The translations under genes and the position numbers were made by a program. A stretch of 64,000 nucleotides of DNA from Calothrix sp. NIES-3974 (lineage in GTDB: Bacteria > Cyanobacteriota > Cyanobacteriia > Cyanobacteriales > Nostocaceae): positions 1,798,001 through 1,862,000 of the forward strand of contig NZ_AP018254.1 of NCBI RefSeq assembly GCF_002368395.1, read 5' to 3'. Position 1 is the stretch's first letter. Every line of letters starts with the position of its first letter. The notes beneath the pieces were generated by a model. That model made no database searches. It was not told the DNA's origin and saw only the letters and a program-made list of their open reading frames with translations. This document shows, piece after piece, positions 56,928-64,000 of the stretch.

Positions 56928-58619
56928 ATGCTGCGACTCGAACACATCAGTAAAATCTATCCGACAGGCGAAGTTCTCAAGGATGTGAATTGGGAAGTTA
57001 AAATTGGCGATCGCATCGGGTTGGTGGGAGTGAATGGTGCGGGGAAATCGACGCAATTAAAGATTATAACTGGAGAGATTGAGCCGACATCGGGGGAGGT
57101 GATACGTCCTGCGAGTTTAAATATTGCCTATTTGAACCAGGAGTTTGAGGTGGAACTGACCCGGACAGTTTACGAAGAGTTTTGGACTGTGTTTAAGGAT
57201 GCGAATGCTGTACAAACGGCTTTAGCACAGGTACAGCGAGATATGGAAACCGCATCTCCGGAGGAACTGGATAAGTTAATTCATAAGTTAGATAAATTAC
57301 AACGTCAGTTTGAGGCGTTAGATGGGTATGGTTTAGAAGCTCGCATAGGTAAGATTTTACCAGAAATGGGGTTTAGTTTAGAAGACGGCGATCGCTTGGT
57401 TAGTTCCTTTAGTGGTGGCTGGCAAATGCGCATGGGTTTGGGTAAAATTTTGTTGCAGGAACCAGATTTATTGCTATTGGACGAGCCGACTAACCATTTA
57501 GATTTGGAGACGATTGAATGGTTAGAAGGGTATTTAAAGAAATTAACAACACCGATGGTAATTGTGTCCCATGACCGGGAATTTCTCGACCGTTTATGTA
57601 CCCAAATAGTGGAGACAGAAAGGGGTGTATCGACAACTTATTTAGGAAATTATTCCGCTTATTTACAACAAAAAGCAGAAAATCAAGCAGCCCAATTAAG
57701 TGCTTACGAACGGCAGCAAAAAGAAATAGAAAAACAGCAAGCCTTTGTTGAGCGATTCCGAGCGAGCGCCACCCGTAGTACCCAAGCTAAAAGCCGAGAA
57801 AAGCAATTAGATAAAATTGAGAGGATTGAAGCACCGACCGGTAGTGTGAGAACATTACATTTTCGCTTTCCATCGGCTCCCCGCAGTGGTCGAGAAGTTG
57901 TCATCATTAAAGATTTAACCCATATTTATGACGATAAAATTTTATTTTTAGGCGCAAATTTATTAGTAGAACGGGGTGATAGGATTGCGTTTCTTGGTCC
58001 CAATGGAGCCGGAAAATCCACCCTATTGCGATTAATCACCGGAGGTGAAACCCCCAGCGAAGGGAAAGTAGAATTAGGGCAACATAATGTCATTCCCGGT
58101 TATTTTGAGCAGAATCAAGCCGAAGCCTTAGACTTAGAAAAAACCGTGATGGAAACCATCCATGATGAAGTTCCCGACTGGAAAAATGAAGAAGTTCGTA
58201 CCCTATTAGGCAGATTTTTATTTAGTGGTGATACCGTTTTCAAACAGGTTTCCGCTCTCAGTGGAGGAGAAAAAGCTCGATTAGCATTAGCCAAAATGTT
58301 GCTACGTCCAGCCAACCTCCTAATCCTAGATGAACCGACCAACCACCTCGATATACCCGCGAAAGAAATGTTGGAGGAAGCATTAATAAATTACGACGGA
58401 ACCGCCCTAATTGTCTCCCACGACCGTTATTTTATCTCCCAAGTTGCCAACAAAATCGTCGAAATTCGCGACGGAGAATTCCGTGTTTACCTAGGAGATT
58501 ACCACTACTACCTCAGTAAAATTGCAGAAGAAAAAGAAGCCGCAAGACTAGCCGCGATCGCAGCCGAAAAAGCCGCTAAAAAGGCTGCCAAAGCTGCAAA
58601 AAGTGGCAAGAAAAAGTAA
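56928..58619 (+). CDS. ABC-F family ATPase (Uup/EttA-like)
   Basis: A soluble twin-ATPase that acts on ribosomes (translation factor/rescue) rather than as a transporter. Two NBDs: Walker A GVNGAGKST and GPNGAGKST, signatures SGGWQMRMGLGK and LSGGEKARLALAK, Walker B LLLLDEPTNHLD and LLILDEPTNHLD. The interdomain linker (about residues 240-300) is Gln/Lys-rich and coiled-coil-like, as in Uup. The C-terminal tail is a Lys/Ala-rich coil (EKAAKKAAKAAKSGKKK). The ATG at 56928 (MLRLEHISKIYP) is the natural start, with GGGAGA nearby; an in-frame GTG 17 codons upstream is rejected. 563 residues. Confidence 0.92.
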   Translation: MLRLEHISKIYPTGEVLKDVNWEVKIGDRIGLVGVNGAGKSTQLKIITGEIEPTSGEVIRPASLNIAYLNQEFEVELTRTVYEEFWTVFKDANAVQTALAQVQRDMETASPEELDKLIHKLDKLQRQFEALDGYGLEARIGKILPEMGFSLEDGDRLVSSFSGGWQMRMGLGKILLQEPDLLLLDEPTNHLDLETIEWLEGYLKKLTTPMVIVSHDREFLDRLCTQIVETERGVSTTYLGNYSAYLQQKAENQAAQLSAYERQQKEIEKQQAFVERFRASATRSTQAKSREKQLDKIERIEAPTGSVRTLHFRFPSAPRSGREVVIIKDLTHIYDDKILFLGANLLVERGDRIAFLGPNGAGKSTLLRLITGGETPSEGKVELGQHNVIPGYFEQNQAEALDLEKTVMETIHDEVPDWKNEEVRTLLGRFLFSGDTVFKQVSALSGGEKARLALAKMLLRPANLLILDEPTNHLDIPAKEMLEEALINYDGTALIVSHDRYFISQVANKIVEIRDGEFRVYLGDYHYYLSKIAEEKEAARLAAIAAEKAAKKAAKAAKSGKKK

Positions 58620-58649
58620 TGCCAATATGAAACCAGAATACCACAGATA

Positions 58650-58700
58650 AATTTTTAAATTTTGTAGAGACGTAGCAATGCTACGTCTCAGATTCTGGAT
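58650..58700. repeat. GAGACGTAGCAATGCTACGTC palindrome
   Basis: Short dispersed palindrome (about 58663-58688) just downstream of the ABC-F gene. Family relatives are at 19678, 47891 and 54976. Confidence 0.65.
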
Positions 58701-58772
58701 GCGTTGCAAACATTCGTTGAATCGGTATATACCTAAATCTAAAAAACCCGATTTATCACCACCCAATTTCCC

Positions 58773-59207
58773 CTAAATCCCCAACCTGGGACGAATCCCA
58801 TCACAACGATATTTCCGGTAATCCCGTAAAATGCGATCATGGTCAAAACAAAGATTCTGCGGTAAACTCTCCAAAGTAAATATTCCCAACCCTTTCGCAT
58901 CATCCCCCGCTTGAGGTTCCCCACTTGCCGTCGCTAAAAACACAATACTAATCGTATGTTTACGTAAATCACGTCGTGGATCAGAATAGACTAAAAATTG
59001 CTCAACCAAATCCACTGTTAACCCCGTTTCTTCCTTTGCTTCCCGACATGCAGCCGTTTCCACCGACTCACCATAGTCCACAAACCCCCCAGGAATAGCC
59101 CAACCCAAAGGTTCAAAATGACGTTCAATTAACACAATCGGACGGTGGGGACGATCAATTAATTCGACGATAATATCAACGGTTGGAGCTGGATTTTGGT
59201 AAGACAT
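58773..59207 (-). CDS. Nudix hydrolase
   Basis: Cleaves nucleoside diphosphates linked to another moiety. The Nudix box is [24 protein letters not shown] (G-x5-E-x7-REUxEExGU). 144 residues, with the strand-rich core [10 protein letters not shown] before it and [25 protein letters not shown] after it, a form common in ADP-ribose/NADH-type or 8-oxo-dGTP-type enzymes; the substrate is not decidable. It is convergent with the ABC-F gene. The start ATG at 59207 is clear. Confidence 0.92.
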   Translation of the reverse strand: MSYQNPAPTVDIIVELIDRPHRPIVLIERHFEPLGWAIPGGFVDYGESVETAACREAKEETGLTVDLVEQFLVYSDPRRDLRKHTISIVFLATASGEPQAGDDAKGLGIFTLESLPQNLCFDHDRILRDYRKYRCDGIRPRLGI

Positions 59208-59407
59208 GGGGAGAAAAGAAATAGAATACAGGAGATAGAATCCAGAATACAGGAGAAGGGGACAGCAGACAGAACACAGTAATAGTCAACATGTCCTGCT
59301 GACTCCAAAACCGATAAAAGTGGTTTTCCCCTACTCCCTACTCCCTATTCCCCACTCTCTAATTATGCTAAATTCAATGGGTGGGTATTTCTTTGTATGG
59401 GGTTTAT
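59208..59407. repeat. CAGGAGATAGAATCC / CTACTCCC repeats upstream of malQ
   Basis: Multiple degenerate ATACAGGAGA units and CCCCTACTCCCTACTCCC heptamers fill most of the gap. These are the dispersed STRR-like repeats of filamentous cyanobacteria and not a specific control element. Confidence 0.6.
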
Positions 59408-60922
59408 ATGCCGTTTCCACGTTCCAGTGGTGTTTTGTTGCATCCGACTAGCTTACCAAGTCGTTTTGGTATCGGTGATTTGGGTAGTGGTGCCAAGCAA
59501 TTTATTGATTTTTTACACAGCAGTTTGCAACAATATTGGCAGGTGTTACCACTAGGACCAACGGGTTTTGGTAATTCTCCTTACATGTGTTACTCCGCAA
59601 TGGCAGGAAATCCTTTGCTGATTAGCCCTGAGAAATTGGTGACGGACGGTTTACTCAGCAAAGATAATGTACATGATATACCTGATTTTTCACCCTATAG
59701 AGTTGATTACGACCGAGTAATTGAATTTAAAGCAAATCTATTCAAAACTGCTTGTAAAAATTTCATTAGCGGTGCGACAGCGGAACAAAAAGCCGATTTT
59801 GAGGAGTTTTGTCATTCTAAAGCCTATTGGTTAGATGATTTTGCTTTATTTATGGCTTTGAAGGATGCTCATGGTGGTGATAGTTGGTATGCGTGGTCTC
59901 CAGAGTTAATGCAGCGCGAACCAACAGCTTTATCCCGTGCGAAATCAGAGTTAGCAGAGACTATTTTTTATCATAAATTTATTCAGTACCAGTTCTTCCA
60001 TCAGTGGTTAGAAATCAAAACCTACGCGAATAAAAAGGGAATCGATATTATTGGTGATATTCCCATTTATGTAGCCCATGATAGTGCAGATGTTTGGGCG
60101 AATCCGGATTATTTTTATTTAGATGAAGAAACCGGGGAACCAACACAAATGGCTGGTGTTCCACCGGATTATTTTAGCGAAACTGGTCAACTTTGGGGAA
60201 ATCCAATTTACCATTGGGAACGGTTACAAAAACAAGGATTTAAATGGTGGATACAGCGTTTTGAAGCCATGTTAGATTATGTGGATATTATCCGAATTGA
60301 CCATTTTCGCGGTTTTGAAGCTTTTTGGTCTGTCCCCCAGGGAGAAGAAACGGCAATTAACGGTAAATGGGTGAAAGCACCTGGGGAAGAATTATTTAAA
60401 GCGATTCGTCAGAAATTAGGTAAATTACCCGTATTAGCCGAAGATTTAGGAGTAATTACACCCGATGTGGAAGCGTTGCGGGATGAATTTGAATTTCCCG
60501 GGATGAAGGTTTTACAATTTGCCTTCGGTTCTGACCCTGGAAATCCGTTTTTACCTTTTAATTTTCCCCGTAATTGCGTTGTTTATACGGGAACCCACGA
60601 TAATGACACGACCTTGAGTTGGTTTAATAATTTAAATGATTGGGAAAGACGTAATTTATTGTTATATTTAGGAGGAAGTATTAGTCAGGATGGCATACAT
60701 TGGGATTTGATTCGGTTAGCCCTTAGTTCCGTGGCCAATCAAGCGATTATTCCTCTACAGGATGTGTTAGGATATGGTGGCGATACACGAATGAATTTCC
60801 CTGGTACTGATACTGGTAATTGGGAATGGCGTTACCATGAAGATGCTATTCATCAATCTTTAAGTGAGAAATTGCGAGATTTGACGGTTCTGTTTGGACG
60901 TGCGCCATTATCAAAGGGATAG
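59408..60922 (+). CDS. malQ: 4-alpha-glucanotransferase (GH77, amylomaltase)
   Basis: Transfers alpha-1,4-glucan segments (disproportionation) and helps metabolise maltooligosaccharides from glycogen breakdown. The 504-residue protein has GVLLHPTSLPSRFGIGDLG at the N-terminus and the GH77 catalytic motifs: IIRIDHFRGFEAFW with the nucleophile Asp, LAEDLGVITPDV with the acid/base Glu, and YTGTHDNDTTLSWF. The ATG at 59408 is preferred; a GTG at 59381 would add nine residues. Together with glgA and glgB at the left end it supplies glycogen-handling functions, though 54 kb away. Confidence 0.96.
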   Translation: MPFPRSSGVLLHPTSLPSRFGIGDLGSGAKQFIDFLHSSLQQYWQVLPLGPTGFGNSPYMCYSAMAGNPLLISPEKLVTDGLLSKDNVHDIPDFSPYRVDYDRVIEFKANLFKTACKNFISGATAEQKADFEEFCHSKAYWLDDFALFMALKDAHGGDSWYAWSPELMQREPTALSRAKSELAETIFYHKFIQYQFFHQWLEIKTYANKKGIDIIGDIPIYVAHDSADVWANPDYFYLDEETGEPTQMAGVPPDYFSETGQLWGNPIYHWERLQKQGFKWWIQRFEAMLDYVDIIRIDHFRGFEAFWSVPQGEETAINGKWVKAPGEELFKAIRQKLGKLPVLAEDLGVITPDVEALRDEFEFPGMKVLQFAFGSDPGNPFLPFNFPRNCVVYTGTHDNDTTLSWFNNLNDWERRNLLLYLGGSISQDGIHWDLIRLALSSVANQAIIPLQDVLGYGGDTRMNFPGTDTGNWEWRYHEDAIHQSLSEKLRDLTVLFGRAPLSKG

Positions 60923-61348
60923 ACAGTGGTTGGAGTAAACTACTTTGGATTAGAGGGAGTAGGGAGTTGTGAGTTGGGAGTAGGTAGGTCGGTGTTAAAA
61001 ATTGTTGTGAGAGGATGTTTTAAAAGTCGATCTTAATGCTTAACAAGCTCGTTTTTTGGGAGTAGGAATAGATGCGATATATTGCGTCTGTACAGTTGAG
61101 CACGACAAATACACCCTTTGAGCCTATTAGACTTGTTCTAAAACCTACAAGCTTCTATTGACAAGGCTCTCAGCCTTGCCATCAGAAATGCAATTAGAAC
61201 GTAGGAATTTTTTTTCTGGCAATATTTAATTTTTTGTAGTTCTTTATGGTGTGCGATCGCACAACTTACCAATGACTGATACTGGTCTTTGTTAATTCCT
61301 AATTATCTCAAACCTCAAATCCAATTTATTCTCTCTGTTTTTCCCGAT
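60923..61348. repeat. intergenic repeats downstream of malQ
   Basis: GAGGGAGTAGGGAGTTG-type heptamers, a GAGAGGATGTTTTAAAAGTCGATCTTAA block related to 31441-31475, and a GATGCGATATATTGCGTCTGT palindrome near 61069. Further in, GGCTCTCAGCCTTGCC at about 61170 can form a small stem. No gene. Confidence 0.55.
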
Positions 61349-62404
61349 TTATGGTTTAAAAATTCGCTCAAATTGATGGTCAGCAGTAATTTCAATTACT
61401 AAATCAGCATCCTTGGATTTAAGCAGGGGTTTGATAAATAATTCCGGGTGTAATGCACACCAAAAGTAATTGACGAACTCCTCGATTTGATTATCTGTCA
61501 TTCCGGTTTTGCCTTGAGCTATCATTTCCCGTTCAGCTTGTTTACGCCATTCTAGGGAAAAACGGTAATTACGGGGGTATAATACCAGTAATTTATCTAA
61601 CTGTTGCCATAGGGGTAAATAATTATTTAATGTCTGATTCATGTCGATAGCAAATATTGTATCGCTATGGCTGCAAATGGGAGGTGGAGGGTTTTTAAAA
61701 ACTGACACCGCAATCGGTCTGACCCCGACAAACCAACCTTCAAAGAGGAGAATATCGATATTACTAACAACTTCAGCGATCGCGCGATCGCCCATTCCCC
61801 CATGTAAGGATTTGTCAAATCTGGGTAGGGAAAGTTGGGGATGACCAGCACGAAATTGACTAATGGTTTCTAACCCCAATTGAATATCATGGGTTCCCGG
61901 TGGTCCACGCCAAATTAATCTGGGATCTTTTTCCCGGAGTTGACAACGTTCTTCATAGGTTAAATATAAATCATCTATTGACAAACTGGCACTTCTATAG
62001 CCTAAATGAGGTAGTGTCAAGTTTAAAATTTTGGTCAAAGTAGTTTTTCCCGTTCCCTGTCCCCCCAGGATTCCCTGCACCAGAGGATATCCTAAGTTGT
62101 GCCGAGTTTGAGCTATATCCATTGCTAAGGGAAGCCAAAACCTCCACAGGGTTGGTAATATGGCTTGAATGGGTGCCTTTATCTGGGTACGGACAAAATT
62201 TGCAATCTCTGGATAAACCTGTTTTAAAAGGCGAATTCGCGCTGCAACATGTTCGCCTCCATTCACCGGGTTAATTCCCCAGGCAAAACAATCCTCGGTT
62301 TCCGCAAGGGTTGTTTTCACCGCAGATGCAATTAATTCTGGTTTAATTGTGTCTATCGTGTCGGATTCTAGGATTTGCTCCAACCACAGGTAGTTATCAT
62401 CCAT
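61349..62404 (-). CDS. D-glycerate 3-kinase (plant-type GLYK)
   Basis: Final step of the photorespiratory C2 cycle: phosphorylates D-glycerate to 3-phosphoglycerate. 351 residues, P-loop kinase fold: Walker A GGQGTGKTT (about residue 113), followed by LSIDDLYLTYEERCQL, the glycerate-binding WRGPPGTHDIQLG and LPRFDKSLHGG, and DILLFEGWFVGVRPI (Walker B region), all hallmarks of the type III/plant glycerate kinase. The N-terminal ~100 residues are the helical extension found in cyanobacterial members. The start ATG at 62404 is clear. Also on a distant part of the window, glyA serves the same pathway. Confidence 0.93.
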   Translation of the reverse strand: MDDNYLWLEQILESDTIDTIKPELIASAVKTTLAETEDCFAWGINPVNGGEHVAARIRLLKQVYPEIANFVRTQIKAPIQAILPTLWRFWLPLAMDIAQTRHNLGYPLVQGILGGQGTGKTTLTKILNLTLPHLGYRSASLSIDDLYLTYEERCQLREKDPRLIWRGPPGTHDIQLGLETISQFRAGHPQLSLPRFDKSLHGGMGDRAIAEVVSNIDILLFEGWFVGVRPIAVSVFKNPPPPICSHSDTIFAIDMNQTLNNYLPLWQQLDKLLVLYPRNYRFSLEWRKQAEREMIAQGKTGMTDNQIEEFVNYFWCALHPELFIKPLLKSKDADLVIEITADHQFERIFKP

Positions 62405-62477
62405 GAATTTGGCGATTTTAAGATTTGAGATTTTGGATTTGTTAGCCGTAACTTACCCTGTTTCATTTTGGATATTT

Positions 62478-62689
62478 AGGGCTTGCTGAAAAATAGTAAA
62501 ACTCTTATATTCTAAGAATTAGAGGGCATCTTAGTCGCCAAAAGTGCTTTCCAAATGGATATGACTTAAAAACTTGGCATTTGTAATTTTTGCAGCCTAC
62601 TAACATTGGAATCGAAATGGTTAAAACTATTCCCGACTTCCATCACTGACTGTTCCCTACCCCCACGAAAAGACTTTTTCAGCAAACCT
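62478..62689. mobile_element. MITE family C, copy 2 (212 bp, inverted)
   Basis: AGGGCTTGCTGAAAAATAG at the left and AGCAAACCT at the right; in opposite orientation it matches the 15769-16000 element: AAAGTGCTTTCCAAA, CATTTGTAATTTTT, CACGAAAAGACTTTTTC. No exact 4-bp target duplication remains (ATTT/TACT), so the copy is older or truncated. It lies directly upstream of the HEPN-like cassette. Confidence 0.65.
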
Positions 62690-62818
62690 TACTTAAAGTT
62701 AAATTCATGGGTGCTAGATGAGAAACTGAATTAATTTAGACCTGTTTCTCAATTGGATCAACAAATGTGACAATTTCAGTATACTATCTACATCACCTCT
62801 TGTTGCACAACCTAAATT
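62690..62818. other. likely promoter region of the edge cassette
   Basis: About 130 bp, AT-rich, between the MITE and the first cassette gene. TTTCAGTATACTATCTACAT near 62776 includes a TATACT sequence suited to a -10 box. No strong ribosome-binding site is seen. Confidence 0.35.
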
Positions 62819-63250
62819 ATGGAAGATTACCAGTCTGCTTTTATGCAACGCCATTCTGACACGGAAACACTGCATAATTGTCAGCGAAAAATTGCTGCTA
62901 TGCACTTTGGGGGAATTACCATTGAGTGCTTACTAAAATCAATGATTATGGCTAGTTTTCCCAGGGGAGCAAGTCATGAATGGAAAACAGACTCAAATAG
63001 TCCTGGACATACGATTACGAATCCAGGTCATAGCTATACTGAGGCTCTAAATCGACACAATCGCTTAAAATCAAGAATAGATAAGTTTCCAGAAGTGAGA
63101 AAGTGGTTTGAGCAAGTTGAAACCCCTAGTCAACATTTTATTGATATGCGTTATTGTTGTAGTGAGCCAAATCATACAAGTTACAAAAATTGGCTAGATA
63201 AATACCAGCGCTTACTCCAGTGGTTACAAAAACAAGCCACTTCCCTCTAA
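62819..63250 (+). CDS. HEPN-like domain protein
   Basis: A 143-residue helical protein. The segment CQRKIAAMHFGGITIECLLKSMI resembles the first two helices of HEPN domains (A-x-x-L-x-G-x-x-IE-x-LLK), and the C-terminal FIDMRYC...YKNWLDKYQRLLQWLQKQ fits the last helices; an Arg-x5-His pair occurs in RKIAAMH. HEPN proteins are often RNases in toxin or defence systems, or nucleotidyltransferase partners, but the canonical R-x4-6-H placement near helix 3 is not clear here. The next gene follows 13 bp downstream with AAGGAGAA in the gap, so they are co-transcribed. First gene of the edge cassette. Confidence 0.6.
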   Translation: MEDYQSAFMQRHSDTETLHNCQRKIAAMHFGGITIECLLKSMIMASFPRGASHEWKTDSNSPGHTITNPGHSYTEALNRHNRLKSRIDKFPEVRKWFEQVETPSQHFIDMRYCCSEPNHTSYKNWLDKYQRLLQWLQKQATSL

Positions 63251-63263
63251 GGAGAATTGGATA

Positions 63264-63596
63264 ATGCCAGAGACTTTGCCTGCTACCCTAAAACATTTAA
63301 TCACAGCAGAGTATATCAGTGACCCAGGGAAAGAATGGTTAGAAGTTAACATTTCCACATCTGGCTTATTGAACTTAACAGTTGTTAGCGATCGCTTCTT
63401 CAATTTATCTATACCTCAGCGCAAAGAGCAAGTTCTCAATCTCCTCCACCAATCACAGATTTCTTTATCTCCGGGTTTTCTTTCCTTATATACCCCTCAA
63501 GAAGCAAAATCTCTCGACATATCCCCTCCACCAGCCATTTGTGAAGTACCTATTTATACCTGGCAAGATTTAGCCATTAGTGCAGCGAACCCATAA
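63264..63596 (+). CDS. small protein with BolA-like region
   Basis: A 110-residue protein with GGAGAATTGGATA upstream of its ATG. The middle part LLNLTVVSDRFFNLSIPQRKEQVLNLLHQSQI...LSLYTPQEAKSL resembles the BolA alpha/beta fold in pattern (V-V-S-x-x-F-x-x-L-S-x-x-x-R-x-x-x-V ... L-x-x-x-TPxE), a class II KH-like fold. This is a visual match only. It ends at a TAA (63594-63596) that sits in the same frame as the ATPase gene that follows, with no start codon between, so the two may be one protein split by a stop, or coupled in translation. Confidence 0.5.
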   Translation: MPETLPATLKHLITAEYISDPGKEWLEVNISTSGLLNLTVVSDRFFNLSIPQRKEQVLNLLHQSQISLSPGFLSLYTPQEAKSLDISPPPAICEVPIYTWQDLAISAANP

Positions 63597-64000
63597 AATG
63601 AACATAAACTGACTCAGCGTACACCAGGTATACCACGAACAGTAACATTTTACTCTTTTAAAGGAGGGGTGGGTAGAACTACAGCCTTAACACATGTTGC
63701 TTGGATTCTCGCACAGCGAGGTCGTAAAGTTGTTGCTGTTGATTTAGATTTAGAAGCACCAGGATTAAGTACTGCATTCCATCTCCAACCAAAACCACGG
63801 TATGGGATTGTTGATTATTTCTATGAGCGTTCTTACTTACCAGAAGGATTAGAACCCAGTATTTCTGTTGCAGAGATATTTGGTGAAGTGAGGATACCTA
63901 ATGCCACGGGTAGATTATTTGTTGTTCCTGCTGGTTTTCTCAGTCTGGATTATATTACTAAGGTTGATGACTTACGAGCTACTACTATTATTGATAGTGG
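63597..64000 (+). CDS. KGGVGRT-type P-loop ATPase, 3' end outside window
   Basis: The N-terminal part of a ParA/MinD-related deviant Walker ATPase: TVTFYSFKGGVGRTTALTHVAWILA (P-loop), then KVVAVDLDLEAPGLSTAF (switch I Asp region), LFVVPAGFLS and further sequence running out of the window. This KGGVGRT subfamily commonly occurs in multigene conflict-type or signalling cassettes with TPR, NTPase or effector partners, rather than in plasmid partition. No ATG/GTG/TTG lies in frame between the upstream TAA and the P-loop; an ATG at 63598 is one base out of frame. Start is unresolved: CTG at 63609, readthrough fusion to the upstream gene, or a frameshift. Confidence 0.75.

Overview
The window reads as chromosome from a filamentous cyanobacterium, probably of the heterocyst-forming Nostocales. 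Evidence: the HIP1 octamer GCGATCGC is frequent (for example 82-89, 309-316, 1834-1841); there are plant-type photosynthesis genes (ndhB, petF-type ferredoxin, a high-light-inducible Hli protein, a Tic20-family protein); metabolic enzymes are of cyanobacterial type (Asp-rich HemB, plant-type glycerate kinase, ThyX, GlgA/GlgB/MalQ); and the long AT-rich gaps are full of small palindromic and MITE-like repeats. No rRNA, tRNA or CRISPR array was seen.

Layout. 1-5.1 kb: end of a TPR protein, then glgA and glgB converging (glycogen synthesis). 5.4-14.4 kb: hemB, an unrecognised 330-residue protein, a TPR-repeat protein, a coiled-coil protein and an LCP-family cell-wall protein. 14.4-25 kb: a 2-kb repeat-rich gap, purH, an MFS transporter, a DOMON-like protein, a NahK-like kinase with an apparent palindrome insertion inside the gene, and two tandem secreted DUF4360 proteins. 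25.3-27.3 kb: an acyltransferase cut off by an IS4-family element whose transposase has an in-frame stop. 27.8-32.2 kb: a Gld-like ABC export operon (ATPase, permease, GldG-like, DUF4340). 32.3-41 kb: a 7TM-HD phosphodiesterase (PgpH type), a degenerate ADP-ribosylglycohydrolase homologue, a 45-residue microprotein next to aroQ, and topA. 41.5-50.4 kb: RRM protein, ndhB, a membrane protein, glyA, a Cys-rich small protein, Tic20, an FAH-family hydrolase, rpsF and a second coiled-coil protein. 50.7-52.6 kb: a tandem array of Rpn/DUF2887 nuclease genes (one 3' stump and two full copies). 53-62.4 kb: hli with HLR1-like promoter boxes, thyX, rimM, ferredoxin, a MarR regulator, an ABC-F ATPase, a Nudix hydrolase, malQ and glycerate kinase. 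62.8-64 kb: the start of an accessory cassette with a HEPN-like protein, a small protein resembling BolA, and a KGGVGRT-type P-loop ATPase that runs off the window.

Most genes are housekeeping and stand alone. The glycogen enzymes (glgA, glgB, malQ) and the Gld-like operon form the clearest functional sets. The most unusual content is (1) the HEPN-like/BolA-like/KGGVGRT ATPase cassette at the right edge, (2) the tandem Rpn array, (3) several MITE families, three of which show terminal inverted repeats with matching target duplications, one copy nested inside another element, and (4) a possible Yfr1-type small RNA motif downstream of purH.
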